Source: Elysia chlorotica
Lineage: Eukaryota; Mollusca; Gastropoda; Plakobranchidae
Length of the DNA stretch: 64,000 nt
Direction: 5' to 3'
Assembly (NCBI GenBank): GCA_003991915.1
Contig: RQTK01000929.1
Span: 1-64,000 of the forward strand
Part shown: piece after piece, positions 1 to 12,866 of the stretch
Layout: each line of letters starts with the position of its first letter
Position numbering within the stretch: position 1 is the first letter of the stretch
The notes under the pieces: generated by a model
The model's input: the letters and a program-made list of their open reading frames with translations, nothing else
What the model was told of the DNA's origin: nothing
Database searches by the model: none
Made by a program: the position numbers and the translations under genes

Positions 1-2247
1 TTATACATGTATTGGGACAGTAAATTATAACTCATTTATTGATCCCCGTACACATATACATGCACTCCCCTAGTGTCCGATCCCAATGAAGTTCAAATTT
101 CTTTTTTCTAACTGAGGAAAACTTACGTTGTGCCATAAAGCAAACCATACAAACATTAAATGCACATCGAGTAGCTTCTTACGTTTCTAGAAAAAATGGG
201 GTTTTCATTCTTTACTCGAACACCCCACAAGGCACTGCATACTTCGCATCCACACCCCAATATTCACACTTGGCCGTGGCAACCAGCCCCGCACTCAGGT
301 AACACTTTCGGCTTACCACATATGCACTTCTTGAGCTAAGTCAATTCCTCCTATTCTAACATTCCCATTCCAATATACCCTTGATATTAGCAGTAAAAGT
401 CGTTAGGATTATGAGGTTAAACATTTATAAATGCTACATGACAAGTCTAATTTTTGATAATTCAAAATGATAATATTTTCTGCCCAAGTTCTTGTCAACT
501 GGTCTGTAGAAATTGTAGCATCGAATTAGATTGTACATTGAAGCAGCACAGTATTTAGGAAGAATCCTATCCCATCATGAAATCATGGTTTGACTTTGAA
601 TGTGTTTTAAAAAAGTAAAGATTTAAAAGATGTTTTAGCTTACCAGTTTATGTTTTGAAGATCATCTCTAACATAGCTCTATATACACAACTGAAATATT
701 ATTTCAGTCTGATCAACTAAAACATGATTAAGTGACTGGATAACAACCCTGATATATGGTTTGAACAGGTTTTACTGACAACTTTTGCCATTTGTAAATA
801 CAATACTTCATTTTTTTAAGATTACAAACAGTATTTTTTTTATTCACAACAGGTCCATTTTGAAACAAATTATCTTTGCGGATGTAGACATTTACTGACT
901 TCTCCAACACTTCTCAGAGATAAAATTCTCATTTTCACAAGACTAAGCAGCCTTCACTTACAAAGAGAAAAGAGAAGAGATAAATATGCACTAATTTCGA
1001 GAAGTTAAATCAAAATGCACTGATAACATAAGACTCATTTTAACACACACACAAAAAGCAAAAAGAAAAACAATCAAACAGCAAATTTTCCAGATGAGAT
1101 TTACATTTGCATATAAGCGTGACAAAGAAACAAAGAAAAGTAAAAAGACGAATACATGCCTTAAAAGGAAACTTTAATATTCAAAGTAACAAAACTTAAG
1201 ATGGCTTAGCTAAAGAAAATCATGGTCATACTCAAATGGAATGAGAGAAATAACTCGGGTAGAAGACAAAAAATAAGTTAATTCCTTGAGCCCGTAACAC
1301 TGCTTATTGATGCGCAAATGTGTCAGGCTCAAGGGTAAAACATTAATTACTTATAAGATAAGCCCTGTTTGAATGGAATCATGCAAAAACATTAATGTCT
1401 GTGATATAGTTTGAAAAGCGCCTTGGCATCTATTGATACTGACAAAAATGCAGCATTTGTGATTTTTTATTTTATATTTTCAGAAGAATTTCTTTTTTTT
1501 TTCAAACAGGAGTATGAAAAGTGGATGTACCAAAATTGTATTTTTTATAAAAAATAATTGCAATTGCAATGACTTCCCTTACTATCACTTAAGGTTGCAA
1601 ATGGATCAAAATGTGTGGAAAAAAAATATATAAGTAAAAAATGATAGACACATTGAGTAACAGTAATGCACATAGCCCTTCACAAACTAACAACAGTTAT
1701 TGTCATTGATCTATTCACAAGTTATTTTTATAATTACTGTGCACCGAAATACTATAAAGTACACAACTTTATAATACAGAAAGTCAGTTAAATAATATAT
1801 TTAACTGTACATCCAGTGTAGTTCCAATGAACTAGAATATATATGCACAACATAATCCCCTTCATATACTGGTCTCACAAAGATCCTTGAAACTTTGGTG
1901 TAAAAGACAGTAATATTTCTGGATATTTCTTCAGCATAGAACTGCTGCATACCCACAGATCAAAATCTGTCTCAACTTACAAGTTTTGAAATTAATATCT
2001 GATTATCTTACCAGAAAAGGGATTGCACAATAAACTGTCCAAGTTTGGGGAAATTGGAATCCACTGAAATTTTGAACCAGTAAGTAAAAGTACAAAAATG
2101 GATTTTAAAAAAGGGTACACACTATTTTTTTCAGATTTGTATTCTCCTTCAACCTGCATACACCTTACTTGAGTCAAGTAAGACATGTCTGTTATGACGT
2201 ACAATAGTTATCCCATGGCCAAGAGCAGCCTACCCCTCTCCTTCTCT
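1..2247. other. Intergenic / 3' flank of the Myb/SANT-like gene
   Basis: AT-rich sequence with poly-A and poly-T runs and no open frame that looks coding. Because the Myb/SANT-like gene reads leftwards and stops at 2248, part of this stretch is probably its 3' untranslated region. I see no recognisable repeat family, RNA gene or second gene here. Confidence 0.5.
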
Positions 2248-5189
2248 TCAGTGTTTCTCTACAAGAGCTTTGATAAGATCCACCATGGCTGTGCGCTCTG
2301 CCATCTCCATCTGGAGACGTTGTGCTCTAAGCTCAAGTTCTCTGCGCCTCAGCTCGAGTTCCTCTCCAAGTAGACGGGCATGTTTGCGGCTGGTCTCCTC
2401 CAAGGAGCTCACCAGGTGTATCAGATAGTCCTCCTTACCATCCGACTGTTGTGGGGATGAAGCAGCAGGGCGTTTTTGACCTGGTGTAAGGAAAAGAGAT
2501 GATTGATTTAGATGTAAAGAAAAGGAAGTAAAAGCAGATCAAAAGCATGCAACAAAGCATCAAAGCAGGCCTGAGCTAGAACTCCCAGGGATAGCAGAAA
2601 GTGGGCCGACCAACAAAGAATTGACAAAGAACATTGAAAAGGACTTTTCGCGATTGGAATGAATTCGGAGAACCTGAAGGGAACTTGCCAAAACTGGAGT
2701 GGTATAACTGTGGTCATATATTCCCACGAAATGGAGAGTCATATGTCAAGAAAGTCAAGGATGAGTAATAGGAGAACAAAATCAGGTTGTCCATTAAATG
2801 TGTAGTGCTAAGAAATAACTGTTCTCACAATTGATTTGAAATGCAATGAAAACTAGATAAATTTGCTCAGGAGGATTATAATATAAAATAAATCTCTTGC
2901 CTACAACCAAACAAGATTTCTTCGGCACAGATATAATGCAATAAGCTGACTTCTAGGACTGCTAGATGGGTTCACCGACTTATATCATCACGAGTTCAAC
3001 ATTAAATGATTAATAATATTGTTATGGGAAAAACTTATTTAAAGATAAAAACTATTCAAAGTAGTGAAAAATAATAATGTAAGAAAAGTTTGTGTTTAAG
3101 GATTATTAACTGATTATCTTTCCTTGACACGTTTGTTTCTTAGTCCAAAAATGAATTTAATTGCAGAGTTAATCAGTTAATAATTGTCTTACATATAAAA
3201 ACAATGAAATGTCCAGGAAAAAATAGGCATTGAACTAACCTCTAGGACTACGAGAAGAACTTGCTGCTTCATAAACAACACCGTTGGGTATACCGGAAGT
3301 GAACACTTCATAGTCCCCTGTGTTATCCACATGTTCATTAATGCCATTGTCAGAGAATGAGTCCATGGATTGGGTGGATTCTGGAAATTCTATCTTAGGC
3401 TGAATGTTGTCGGGCAAGTCATGGTTGTTGTGGCTAGTATCATCTGCTTTCTCACCGTTTCTCTCTTTTTGTTTGATATGCAGAAGCTGATTGAGAAGCA
3501 ATGCTCTTTCACCTTTTTCGGATTCAGGACATGAGCTACTGTAAAAAGAGGAGCGTAAAAAACACATGATAAAATAATGCAAATCGCATCTTTTTTGAAA
3601 ACCCTGCCAAAAAATGGATCTTTACTTTGATGTGAAAATAAATAAGTCTTTCTTTTATTATGTTTTTTAATACATGTTAATCATACAATGATTTACCTAT
3701 TATCAAACTTACTGTCCTTTATTTTATTTCTTAAACGGATTGAAACTATGAGAATCCTTTTTCCTTTCTTTTTTATCTCTCTTTTTTTTAAGTGTGAAGC
3801 CATCACCAAAAATTTTTCTTTTCAATCACAGATGTGTTTAGATCAGTAACAAGCAAGTTATCCTGCTAAAAACCATTTCCCTATCAGCATGCATGGCGTT
3901 GAGGAAACTGTGGCTCCTGTGAAACACCAAATAGTTGGCTGATACAGTTTCTATAATTAATACATTGTCACTGGAAAATCTCTTTGAAATGTCTTTTTGT
4001 TATAAAATGTATACCCTATCTTAGTTACTTGGAAGACTTTAGATCTTTGCTTTCGATTAAAAGGTGTCTTTCTCTTTCCTTCAACTTAGAGTAAGAGACT
4101 GTGGGTCCATGAGGTATGCAAAACACAATTTAGGCAGTATTTGTTGATATCATGTTTTTACTTGAAGTTGTGTAGCATGAGAACACTTTTTCTGTGATTC
4201 CAGTTGTTACGGTCGGTTGGTTGGTTAGGTTGGTTTAACGTCCAACAGCAGCATTATATAGGCTATATTACGGACGGGCCCCAAGACAGACGTCTGACAA
4301 TTTTATGTGCTGCCACACACGAGACAGGGTGGGGATACCATGACACCGACCCAACCAGTAGGGAACGCAACAGCCAAGATTCGAACTCGGGACCTTTTGC
4401 GTCGGACGAAGAAAAAGTTGTGTCATTTTTTAATATCCTGCCAAAAAGCCTTAAAACCACCAGAAATGAATTGTTACTAACAAAAACAAACCCAAAAAAC
4501 TAGTAGAGTGTCTTTAATCTCAATGTATACAAGAGATATTTTGAAAATAAAAGCCTGTTTAGTCATTTTTTTTAAATATACTGATTGATCGGAATAAAGT
4601 ATTTCCGCGCTACCAAATGCGGTGTTCAGAAGTTCACTTTCCTCTCTATCAACGGGTCATCATGTTAGCAGTGCCTGAGCAGATTGAAAATGAAAATCTC
4701 ACCTTGAGAGAGTCTGGCCCAACTCTGCCGCATATTTGGACACAAGCAAATGGGTACGTTCTCGCGCACAGCGGGGAGTGATGAACTGGAATTTTTCATG
4801 GAGATCAATGAGATTGTTGGCCACCTGAAATCCAGAAGACAGCGAGTTTATCCTTCGCCCAAATCTCTTAAAAATGGCAGCATTTTTTTAACACATTTAA
4901 GCAAAATGTAACCAAAATTGATCAGCACAAAAGATATTGAAATACACTCAATGTTACCATGCTCAGTGCTGCAGGCAATTTTATGCCTCTGAAGAAAAGA
5001 CTGAAACTTTTTACGCCTTATCTTATCATTTAACTATGACATTACCATGATTCCCTGTTACATTTATATAAGACAAATCTTTACCTGCTTCCAACCACGT
5101 CCCCCTTGCTGCTGATAAACACAGCATGCCACAGCTTGTTCTAATAATAGAAGGTCACGTTCAGCATTAAATCGAACACGGGCACCCAT
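2248..5189 (-). CDS. Myb/SANT-like DNA-binding protein with C-terminal coiled coil
   Basis: Four coding exons on the minus strand: 5189-5085, 4824-4703, 3538-3240 and 2480-2248 (759 nt, 252 residues). All junctions are GT-AG and the phases agree. An acceptor at 5202-5203 upstream of the ATG indicates a 5' untranslated exon further right. Residues 1-75 carry a helix-rich Myb/SANT-like pattern: RFNAERDLLLLEQAV, then a Trp in RGWKQVANNL, then TPRCARERTHLLVSKY. A leucine-rich ERALLLNQLL segment follows near residues 85-95. I recall this pattern from animal Myb/SANT-like proteins, several of which are tied to DNA transposons, so domestication is possible but not shown. The middle is low-complexity and acidic. 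Residues about 205-250 (LELRRRELELRAQRLQMEM) form a charged heptad helix, a likely coiled coil for dimerisation. Function is inferred: nuclear DNA binding. Intron 2 contains a SINE. The ATG is the first in its exon. Confidence 0.75.
4212..4412 (-). repeat. tRNA-derived SINE, family A copy 1
   Basis: Read on the minus strand this has a tRNA-like head with a B-box-like GAGTTCGAATCTTGG, a central CTACTGGTTGGGTCGGTGTCA block, and a tail containing GCACATAAAATTGTCAGAC and ATATAGCCTATAT. It ends in GTTGGACGTTAAACCAACC. The same order of blocks occurs at 18418-18632 and 32664-32890. It lies in intron 2 of the Myb/SANT-like gene. The 99-residue open frame over it has no coding meaning. Confidence 0.8.
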
Positions 5190-5827
5190 CTTATTTGATT
5201 TCTGTGGGGAGGTAGAAATTAGTCTAAAGCATCATTTTGTTGACAATCTGTAATAAAATGGATGATGTAAAAAGATTACATTCAGAGATGTGAAAAGGAT
5301 CTAAAGACCACAAACGGCATGATATTCACAAACCATAGCCCATTACTTTTTAAGTAGTTAGCAGAGCTAAACCCACTCCACTCAAACCTACGATATGTCT
5401 AAGAGTATGGTGAATATATATATATATATTTTTAGCTTTGGATCAACCTAGCCAGCGCTACTAAGCCATGGGTTTAAGTAAGTTGCTGTTGCTTGTGAAT
5501 TTCAATGGATGATTTGCCGTCAAAGAAAAGCATGAAAGGATGAAGCTGTAATTGGCATTACAGTAGTATCTGTGTAAAATTTCTCTGCTTACAAACCCAC
5601 TCCGTCTTCAAACTGGCTATCCCTGAACAAATTAGTATTTTTCTCTTTATTTTACCCCACTTTGAACCTGCTCTTAGCATCGGATGGATTTTTTTCCGAG
5701 CTAAAAAAAAATTATTCTTACCTTAGCCAGAATTGTGATTATTTATAGTAATCTGAGATGATAGGAGTAGTACGCATCAAACCTGGTATTAAGATGGGTA
5801 GGGGAGGGGGAAATGAACATACAATTA

Positions 5828-6110
5828 CAAGAGCTTGTCATCATAATCATCATCATGCTAGCTTGTCGGTAGTGTCTGATGTAGCCTCCCATACAATTTG
5901 CCTAAAGAGCTCTCTGTCTTGAACGTCCTTCCTGCCTCCCTGGGCCTTCTTTGTAGCCATTCGCTGATGTCATCAATCCACCTTCTTGTAGGTCTACCCT
6001 GTCTTCACTTTGCCCCCCAGCTTTGCTCAAAAAGTATTTCAGTTTTCTTTCTTTGATGGTATTCAGAAGCCAATTTGGTAAAAACTTAGAGCCTGTGAAC
6101 TCCAAACATA
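5828..6110 (-). mobile_element. RTE-like non-LTR retrotransposon, 3' remnant
   Basis: Minus-strand translation gives pieces typical of the C-terminal end of RTE-type endonuclease/reverse-transcriptase proteins, such as WIDDISEWLQRRP and FKTESSLGKLYG, in shifting frames. The remnant is followed by a short ATC/GAT-type simple tail (plus strand CATCATAATCATCATCAT at about 5841-5858), a known feature of RTE 3' ends. It is broken by frameshifts and cannot be active. Confidence 0.65.
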
Positions 6111-6764
6111 AGGCTAGAGGCTATAGCTATGTAAGAAGATCAGAGAAAATTTCCTTCCGCCATAGATCTCTTTGTCATGCTGACTCGTAGTACCTGTTAG
6201 TCTACAGACAGGTAACTAAAAAAGATTTCCGTGGAGGTAGTCAACCTCTTCCCCGATAAGTAGGGTCTGCTGTACCCCTTGAAAATTTGAGGACAGCATC
6301 TGTCATGCTACACTAGAGTGGGTAGGTGTCCAATCACTGAGCAGTATGCGTGACTGTTCATTCAACCAACACCCCATTTGTTCGATCTCGCCCACCACTG
6401 CTCCCAACTGCTCAATACACCCTCTCTCTTTCTGTACCTCCCTCCTTTCTATCTATCCTGTCATCATCTCTATTTTTTTTTTCTCTTTCTTTCCTTGTTT
6501 CACTGTCACTCCCTCTATAACTTCACCATCTCTATCTCACTGCTTTTTCTGTCTAAGGCTGACTGAGTGCCTATTATCTCAATCTGAATCTTTTTTTTTT
6601 GCTCTGAAATAGACTTAGCCTACTGGTCATATATATCTAGTGAAATGAAGGCCCATAGTTAGAATCAAAAAGACCATAAAAAAAACTTAGGGAACCTATG
6701 ATTATGAATGAGTGTAAAAACTCCTTTTAAAACAGTTTCTGAGTTTGAATTGAGGTTTCCACCG

Positions 6765-7130
6765 TAGATCTAAATCTAGATCTAGATCTTTATCTAAATC
6801 CAGATCTAGAATCTTAGTAGGCCCTGTATAAAATTATCTAGGCTAGATCTAGGCCCTATCTATATCTAGATGCAGATCTAGATCTAGCTATCAAGATTTC
6901 ATCTTAATGTGGATTTTTTACCTAGGGCATACCTGCTGAATAACCGAGATTCCTAAGAGTGATTTCAAGGCAATTTCACTTTTCTCAATCATGTGCCACA
7001 AAAAAGTGAAAATTGAGTTATGAATCCTGTGCGACTTGCGTCTTGAGAAGACTTCGATCGCAGGGTTAGAAGCTAGATATCTAATCTAGATTCTAGATCT
7101 CTAGATCTCTAGATCTAGAATCTAGAACTT
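6765..7130. repeat. AGATCT/TCTAGA-rich simple region
   Basis: Overlapping copies of GATCTA and TCTAGATC occur at 6768-6800, 6843-6890 and 7078-7128, with more at 7577-7592 and 8168-8182. The words are self-complementary, so the tract can form small hairpins. The same vocabulary recurs at 33.1-34.3 kb, again between divergent genes. Confidence 0.6.
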
Positions 7131-7407
7131 GTGAAGTTTAGATATCAGTTTTCAGTCAAAGTTTGAGTATTGTGTTTTGTTTATATGGATAATCTATGGA
7201 TGCTTGGTTTAAGAACTTTAGAAACTAGATCTCTAGAGTGTTATTTTCCAATAAGATCTAGATTTTTAGGCATTAATCAGGTCTCCGAGTCCCTGTCTAA
7301 GCAGTAAGCACCGGATTTCTCGCTTGGGTACTTTTAGCCTAACTATTATGGAGTTTTCTTTTCATCATTTAGCATTATCTCCCTTTAGAAGCTAGATCTA
7401 CAACAAC

Positions 7408-7595
7408 ATGGCGTCGTCCATGAGAAGTTTTACTCTGTCCTTCAACAAAAGATTTACAAAAGCGTTAACAAACTTGCGTTTTATAATAGAATCTTTCAGG
7501 GGTATGCTATAGCACTTTACACTAAAGCTACACAAATACGTGATTAGAATCTGTAGATCTACTTTGGCGTTGGTACATCTAGATCTAGATCTCTC

Positions 7596-7683
<88 letters not shown>

Positions 7684-9967
7684 AAAAACTCATCGTTCAA
7701 ACAATGTAGTAGCAAGACTGGTATAGACATGCAAAATCCAAAGGAGAGGAGGGAATGAAAGGTTGTTTTACAAGCTGAAAAATGTTAGAACGTCATCCAA
7801 TGCACACTAAAATGTTACTAGAGAAATCGCAAAGATTGAAAACGGACAGTCGCCAACCGGCACGACTAGAAATGTCTATATCCATTTTTAGATATCAGGC
7901 CAGAGATTTCCGCTAGCTATAGTTGCGTTCCGCCTAGCATTACGGTTCCGCAAAGAGTCTACTGTCAGAACGAGAGAATCTAAATGGGGCTGATCTCTTT
8001 GTCTCAAAAATTTTAAACAAAATCTCACAGAATTTTTGTAAACAATCTGCTGATTGGGCTATTAAAGCATATATACAGACCTATTTTAAATCTTTTTGCA
8101 CGAGCCGGCGTACAAGCATCATGTGACTTTTGTGAGAAAGGGTTTGGACTCATTCCTATCTTACAAAAAGATCTAGATCTAGTTTTAACGACAAAGTTAA
8201 TGTCAGATAGTCGTGCCAATGTCTTGACCCAAAAAACAGGAAATTGAGCTCCTAAATCCAACTAGCCTAGATCTACCCTTAAATGCAATATTATCTCAGA
8301 AATTCCAAAAACATCTGGGGGAAGATTCTTCATTCTATCCTAAAATCCAAGACCAAAGCTCTGGAGTATATACAGGAGAATTATCCCTCTGAAACATGGC
8401 ACTACGTCTACACTGATGGTTCGGATGAAAATGCAACCAGAAATGTAGGCTCATAAATAGTAATTTATAAAAATAGATGGATCATCTCAAAAACATTTTC
8501 TTGCAGGCAAACGGGCACCCAATTTCTGCGCAGAGCTCGATGCAATCCAGGAAGCAGCCACCCTACTTTAAGATAATAATAACACCATCAATAAAGACAT
8601 TGTTTCAGTGATTGCCGTGCACCCATCCAGTCTATTAAATCTGAAGCTAAAATTTAGACTTGTTAGCAATGACAAATTCTGTAGGCCTGCAGTTGATTCC
8701 AGCTCACATTTGCCTGTCGAAAAATGAGGCAGCTGACAGGCTTTCAAAAGAGGGATCCTCAAAAGTTCAACCATGGACAAGAATATCATTTCAAGAAACT
8801 AAAACACTTATTAAGAACAACATAAACGATTTCTGGAAAACCAGAACAAACCCCATTTATTTAAAAGACAACATACATTATCTTGTCAGAGAACAGGGCG
8901 TTGCCAACTATATGTACAAATTAAAGATCAGCAGCAACACTTTCTTTGAATGTGTAGACATCCCTCAACCTCTTGGCATGCCACTCATCGAGGAAGCTAA
9001 ACCAAAAATTTTTAAGATTTGGACATATTGAAAATTTATAAACGCAGAAATGAAGAAGAAAAAGAAAAACAACAATGCAGCAGTATCAATACCCACAGAT
9101 GTTCTCTCGTGGTCAGTAACATCGAACAATGATCAGAGGAAACGACTAGTAATAATTATATAGTCAGAAACATTGTGGTGTTAGATCTCTCTGGTATACC
9201 AAAATATTTGTTGGCCAGATAAAACGAGTTGTTGAACTCATTTTCTCATGAGCCAAAAAGTAACACCAGTCTCTATCTCTTAAACAAGTACTCGATTTAA
9301 TAAACAAGCAAGAGAATAAAAGTCAATAAAAATATGCCAATTTTGCTTTTTCTTATATACACCTCCATGTGTTTTAAAGATATTGTATATTTTGTTGCCC
9401 ATTCACTCTTTCCCCTAGGTCCTCCTTCTGGGGCTTTAGCTATTCTTGGATCGCCAAGCTCAGTGCCTTCTCAGACATCAAACCAACACAGCTCAACCAG
9501 TATCCTGGACTCTATCTTTGATGGTATGCTCTATGCAGTCCCCAAATTCAGAAGGTCGCTAGAGAAAAGACAGTTCAGGAAGCACCGGTTCAGTGGCTTT
9601 ATGGAGCATGGCACACCCAAAACAAACATTGTCCCTTGTTTGGAGTGTGGCAACTTTAAAGAAAAGGGGCATCTCTGTGGTAATGTTGATTTTAGGATGA
9701 AGGATTTTTTTTTTCTTTTTTAATCAGTCCCAATTTATGATTTTAGTTTTACCTTTTTAAAGAATTAATTTAATATTTTTATGGAAGCAGGATTTTTTTT
9801 AAAACAGAGTATCTCATTTAATCTCATTAAAACGATACTGGCCTGTCTAATGTATTTGAAGTGTAATTCACATACAACTCAGAGGTGTGGTCCTTGTTAA
9901 TCTATAGTCTGATCATAAAGGGTTTCAATATGTTGGATTTTTATTATTGTTGTTGTTGTTATTACAT

Positions 9968-10017
<50 letters not shown>

Positions 10018-11342
10018 TAATTTACTTAAGATTAAAATTATATAACATTCAAATAAATATAGCTTTCAAAAAGGTCAATCAAGAACATGTACCTTTAAGA
10101 GGTTACAGTTGATTAACAATCATCTATCATCAAGGTGGGAAATCATAATGGATATAGCCAGTCTTGAAACAGGGCGAATAATGTTTAAGGTGTTTTTCCA
10201 AGGTAGCTTATTAAATTTACACTAATCCCAAATCAGTATTCATTATGCCTTAAAACTTGATGTTTATGATTTATACAAAAACATTTCTTGAGAATATATA
10301 CCATGGAATTTGGAAACCTCAAATTTTGAAAAGTCCAGGAAAAGCTCTGAGTGAAGCGGATTTCAATTACAACATAGGGCTACAATTGAATGCATCAATA
10401 ATGACGGAACATATAAGGAAGTATATATATAGGCTACCTATTCCTCATTCCAGCGATCTTGCTGTTATTAACAAAGCAAACAACATGGGCCGCTGACCAA
10501 TCAGATTTGTTCTTGGGTACATCGAGCATTGACTTGGGTGGGGTGATTCTCTTTCTTTATCCCCCATGACTCAGTGCACTAAAGACACACGATTGTGTAG
10601 GTCCACTCCTTGTCCACAGCTAAAATTTGTAGCTTTATTACAATGGCCAAAAAAAATTTAGAAACTCAGACCATACCACATTGGATAATTTCTTATTCAG
10701 TTTGTAATCACGCCCATAGAGTAAATCATTTATACTAAAGCCTTAGCCAGTTCTTTTGTGTATGAGTGTGGTAATTTTTTAAAATCGTTATAAACATAAT
10801 TTAGTGCAGTGCAACCGAGTGCATATAAAAATGGATCCAGTGCGTTCACATAGTCCACTACTTAAGAAGTATAAGAATGCATGATTTATGATTTGCAGTC
10901 ACCTTTCTGGGAAACAAACACTGGTTAGTTTCTCTGTAATCAGCTCTTAATGGTTATATGCTTTCAAAACATGAATTAATAATGCACAGAAATGTTTGGC
11001 ATTTTGATAGAATGCATAGTGATATATCTAGGCCTAAAAATAAGTTTTTCTAAACACCAGAGCTGATCATGCTTTTCGTGAATTTTTAAGTCAAAAAAAA
11101 AATACTCTTCAATATAAAAATCTCTCTCTCTCTTCTTTCTCTATTATTCATCTGTCTTTTCCTTCTTCAGCCTTATTTATCTGCCTCTTTTCTCGCTTTC
11201 TCATTCTCTCTCTCCCTGTCTTTTTTATCCCTATTTAAGTATTTTCTTTTCTTTTGCATTTTGGGTCCTATCTCAGTAAATATGTCTTTCTTAACCATCT
11301 CTCCTGTCTTCCTCTTTTTCTCCTCCTCCTCCTCTTTCTCTT

Positions 11343-11407
<65 letters not shown>

Positions 11408-12866
11408 CCTGATTTTCTTTGTCTATCCCCTTTGTTTTTCTATTAATCATTCTTTATATTTTTATCTTCAATCCTCCTTTTCTCTGCCCCCTCTCTCTAT
11501 CTTTCTCTCACTCTCTAAACCTGAGGTTTTCTGTTAATCATTCATTATCCTATCATCTTTTATCTTTCCTAGAATTTCCATTCTTCTTTCACTCCCTTCA
11601 TTGACTATACCACCCTACTTTTTTTCTGTCACCCATCTTTCTTTATCTTCTCCCCCTCTCACCCCCCTTATTATCACTCACTATATGCCTTTATTTACCC
11701 ATCCCTTTCTCTCACATCTTTCCTTATCCACCTTCTCTTTCTCGTCCAGTCTTGTGCTGTTGTTTTGTTTGATAGCTTGTACCCAAGAATAAACCTGATT
11801 GGTCAGCAAGCTTTGTTAACACTAAAGCCGGCCAATAATTGCTGTAAATCATCGCTTTGCGATCATTTTTAGCCATGTGTTAAGGAGAGAAAGTAGAACA
11901 TCTTGTAAAAATTGGAAATGAAAATGAAACAGGGTAAAATGCAATATCATGAAAAGTGGCTAATAGTAGGACAAAAGACAGATGCACTGAAAGTGATGAG
12001 GGAAAGAGGTGCCTGGATGGATTGAATCAAGACAATTTAACTACGAAAAAATATTTTGATTTCAAGAAAGACACAGAGAGAAAAATAACCTACTCTTTTG
12101 CAAAATTCAGTTCAGATGAGAAATATGAATTATCATATTTTGTTTTTTTTTTAGGTTTCCACAGTACAAATAGTTACCATTTTAATTAGATAAATGGTTT
12201 TCCTTATACAAAACAGGTTATCACTATGAAAAGTCTTTAAAATAATTGTTATTGATTGTATTTGCATTATTTCGGATACAATTTTATGTATAATCAAATT
12301 TCTGCTCCATTCCTTGTTGATATTAAAATTTCTGAAAAAAGGGCATATTCATAGTGTGTGCTTTCCTATTAAGCTTTATTTTTCCTGCTGTGAATATGAC
12401 TTTGTATGCTGGTAAATCCAAATTTTGGGCACCCAATGAAATTTTTTTTTTTCATTTGCTATACCAATGTTTGTTGTCAATGAAAGAAAAAGACAGTCGG
12501 CCATCTGGCATTCTGTTGCTTATCCTTAACTGAACATCAACAATTATAAAGCAATTTTCTTTTAATAGTGGCATAATTGCATAGGGGACAATAATTTATA
12601 TGGTATATTTAAATGTCTTGATCTTATCAAAATGTACATCAGTTCCTTTTTTTTTCTCCCCAGAGCATTGCTATAATAGAGTGCGTGCAGAGACCAATGA
12701 CATGCAAGCAAAAATGGGTGATGATTTAAAATTCGATGTCCCAAGATCAGAGATGGAGTTCGTTTATGAAAATGAAAAACCAACCCAAGGAACATATGTT
12801 GTAAAAATGACCAAACCTCGTCCAGACTGGTTTCCAAGGAGATTGTTGAATAAAACTGGCTCATAG
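7408..12866 (+). CDS. MRPL32: Mitochondrial ribosomal protein L32 (bL32m)
   Basis: Three exons: 7408-7501, 9419-9679 and 12664-12866 (558 nt, 185 residues). Donors are G|GTATGC and G|GTAATG, acceptors CCTAG and CCCAG, and phases agree (1, 1). Exon 1 encodes a basic, Ser/Arg-rich, acid-poor leader (MASSMRSFTLSFNKRFTKAL), a typical mitochondrial targeting sequence. Exon 2 carries the bL32m core: SILDSIFDGMLYAVPKFRRS, and PKTNIVPCLECGNFKEKGHLC. Exon 3 continues with EHCYNRVRAE and ends near RPDWFPRRLL. Cysteines 105, 108, 118 and 121 make the paired CxxC zinc site of bL32, the last pair completed across the exon 2/3 junction. The protein is part of the large mitoribosomal subunit in the matrix. 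In yeast and mammals the precursor is cut by the m-AAA protease (family knowledge). Intron 1 contains an RNase H-type retrotransposon fragment; intron 2 has (ATT)n and (CT)n tracts. Confidence 0.95.
7589..7681. repeat. (CT)n microsatellite
   Basis: Nearly perfect CT dinucleotide run with one CTGT interruption near its left end, in intron 1 of MRPL32 about 90 bases after the exon 1 donor. It creates long spurious Ser-Leu and Arg-Glu open frames on the two strands. Confidence 0.97.
8010..9040 (+). mobile_element. Non-LTR retrotransposon fragment with RNase H domain
   Basis: Plus-strand translation, with frameshifts and stops, shows a type-I RNase H domain. The first catalytic Asp is in HYVYTDGS (about 8400-8425), the Glu motif is FCAELDAIQEA (about 8520-8555), and the late segment is LIPAHICLSKNEAADRLSKEGS (8693-8756). 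A helical tail follows, as in I/Jockey-related elements that carry RNase H after the reverse transcriptase. No intact reverse transcriptase is present. It sits in intron 1 of MRPL32, same orientation as the gene, and is clearly dead. Confidence 0.75.
9968..10017. repeat. (ATT)n microsatellite
   Basis: An uninterrupted ATT trinucleotide run in intron 2 of MRPL32. It gives a spurious poly-Tyr open frame. Confidence 0.95.
11346..11404. repeat. (CT)n microsatellite in a pyrimidine-rich block
   Basis: Perfect CT run inside a larger pyrimidine-rich stretch (about 11120-11740) of MRPL32 intron 2. The Ser/Phe/Leu-rich open frames in this block are artefacts of composition. Confidence 0.95.

Larger units (their letters stand above)
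5202..7407. other. Divergent intergenic region between Myb/SANT-like gene and MRPL32
   Basis: About 2.2 kb separate two start codons that point away from each other, so promoters for both genes should lie here. It contains a short (TA)n at about 5414-5430, an RTE fragment (5828-6110), a pyrimidine-rich stretch (6410-6600) and a dense cluster of AGATCT/TCTAGA words from about 6765 to 7130 just before the MRPL32 start. I cannot place a TATA box or transcription start with confidence. Confidence 0.5.

Noticed and set aside
4204-4503. 99-residue open frame on the plus strand
   Set aside because: It lies over a minus-strand SINE copy; its translation repeats wherever the SINE does.
7398-7758. Arg-Glu and Ser-Leu repeat open frames
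   Set aside because: Created by the (CT)n tract; the real coding signal here is MRPL32 exon 1 in another frame.
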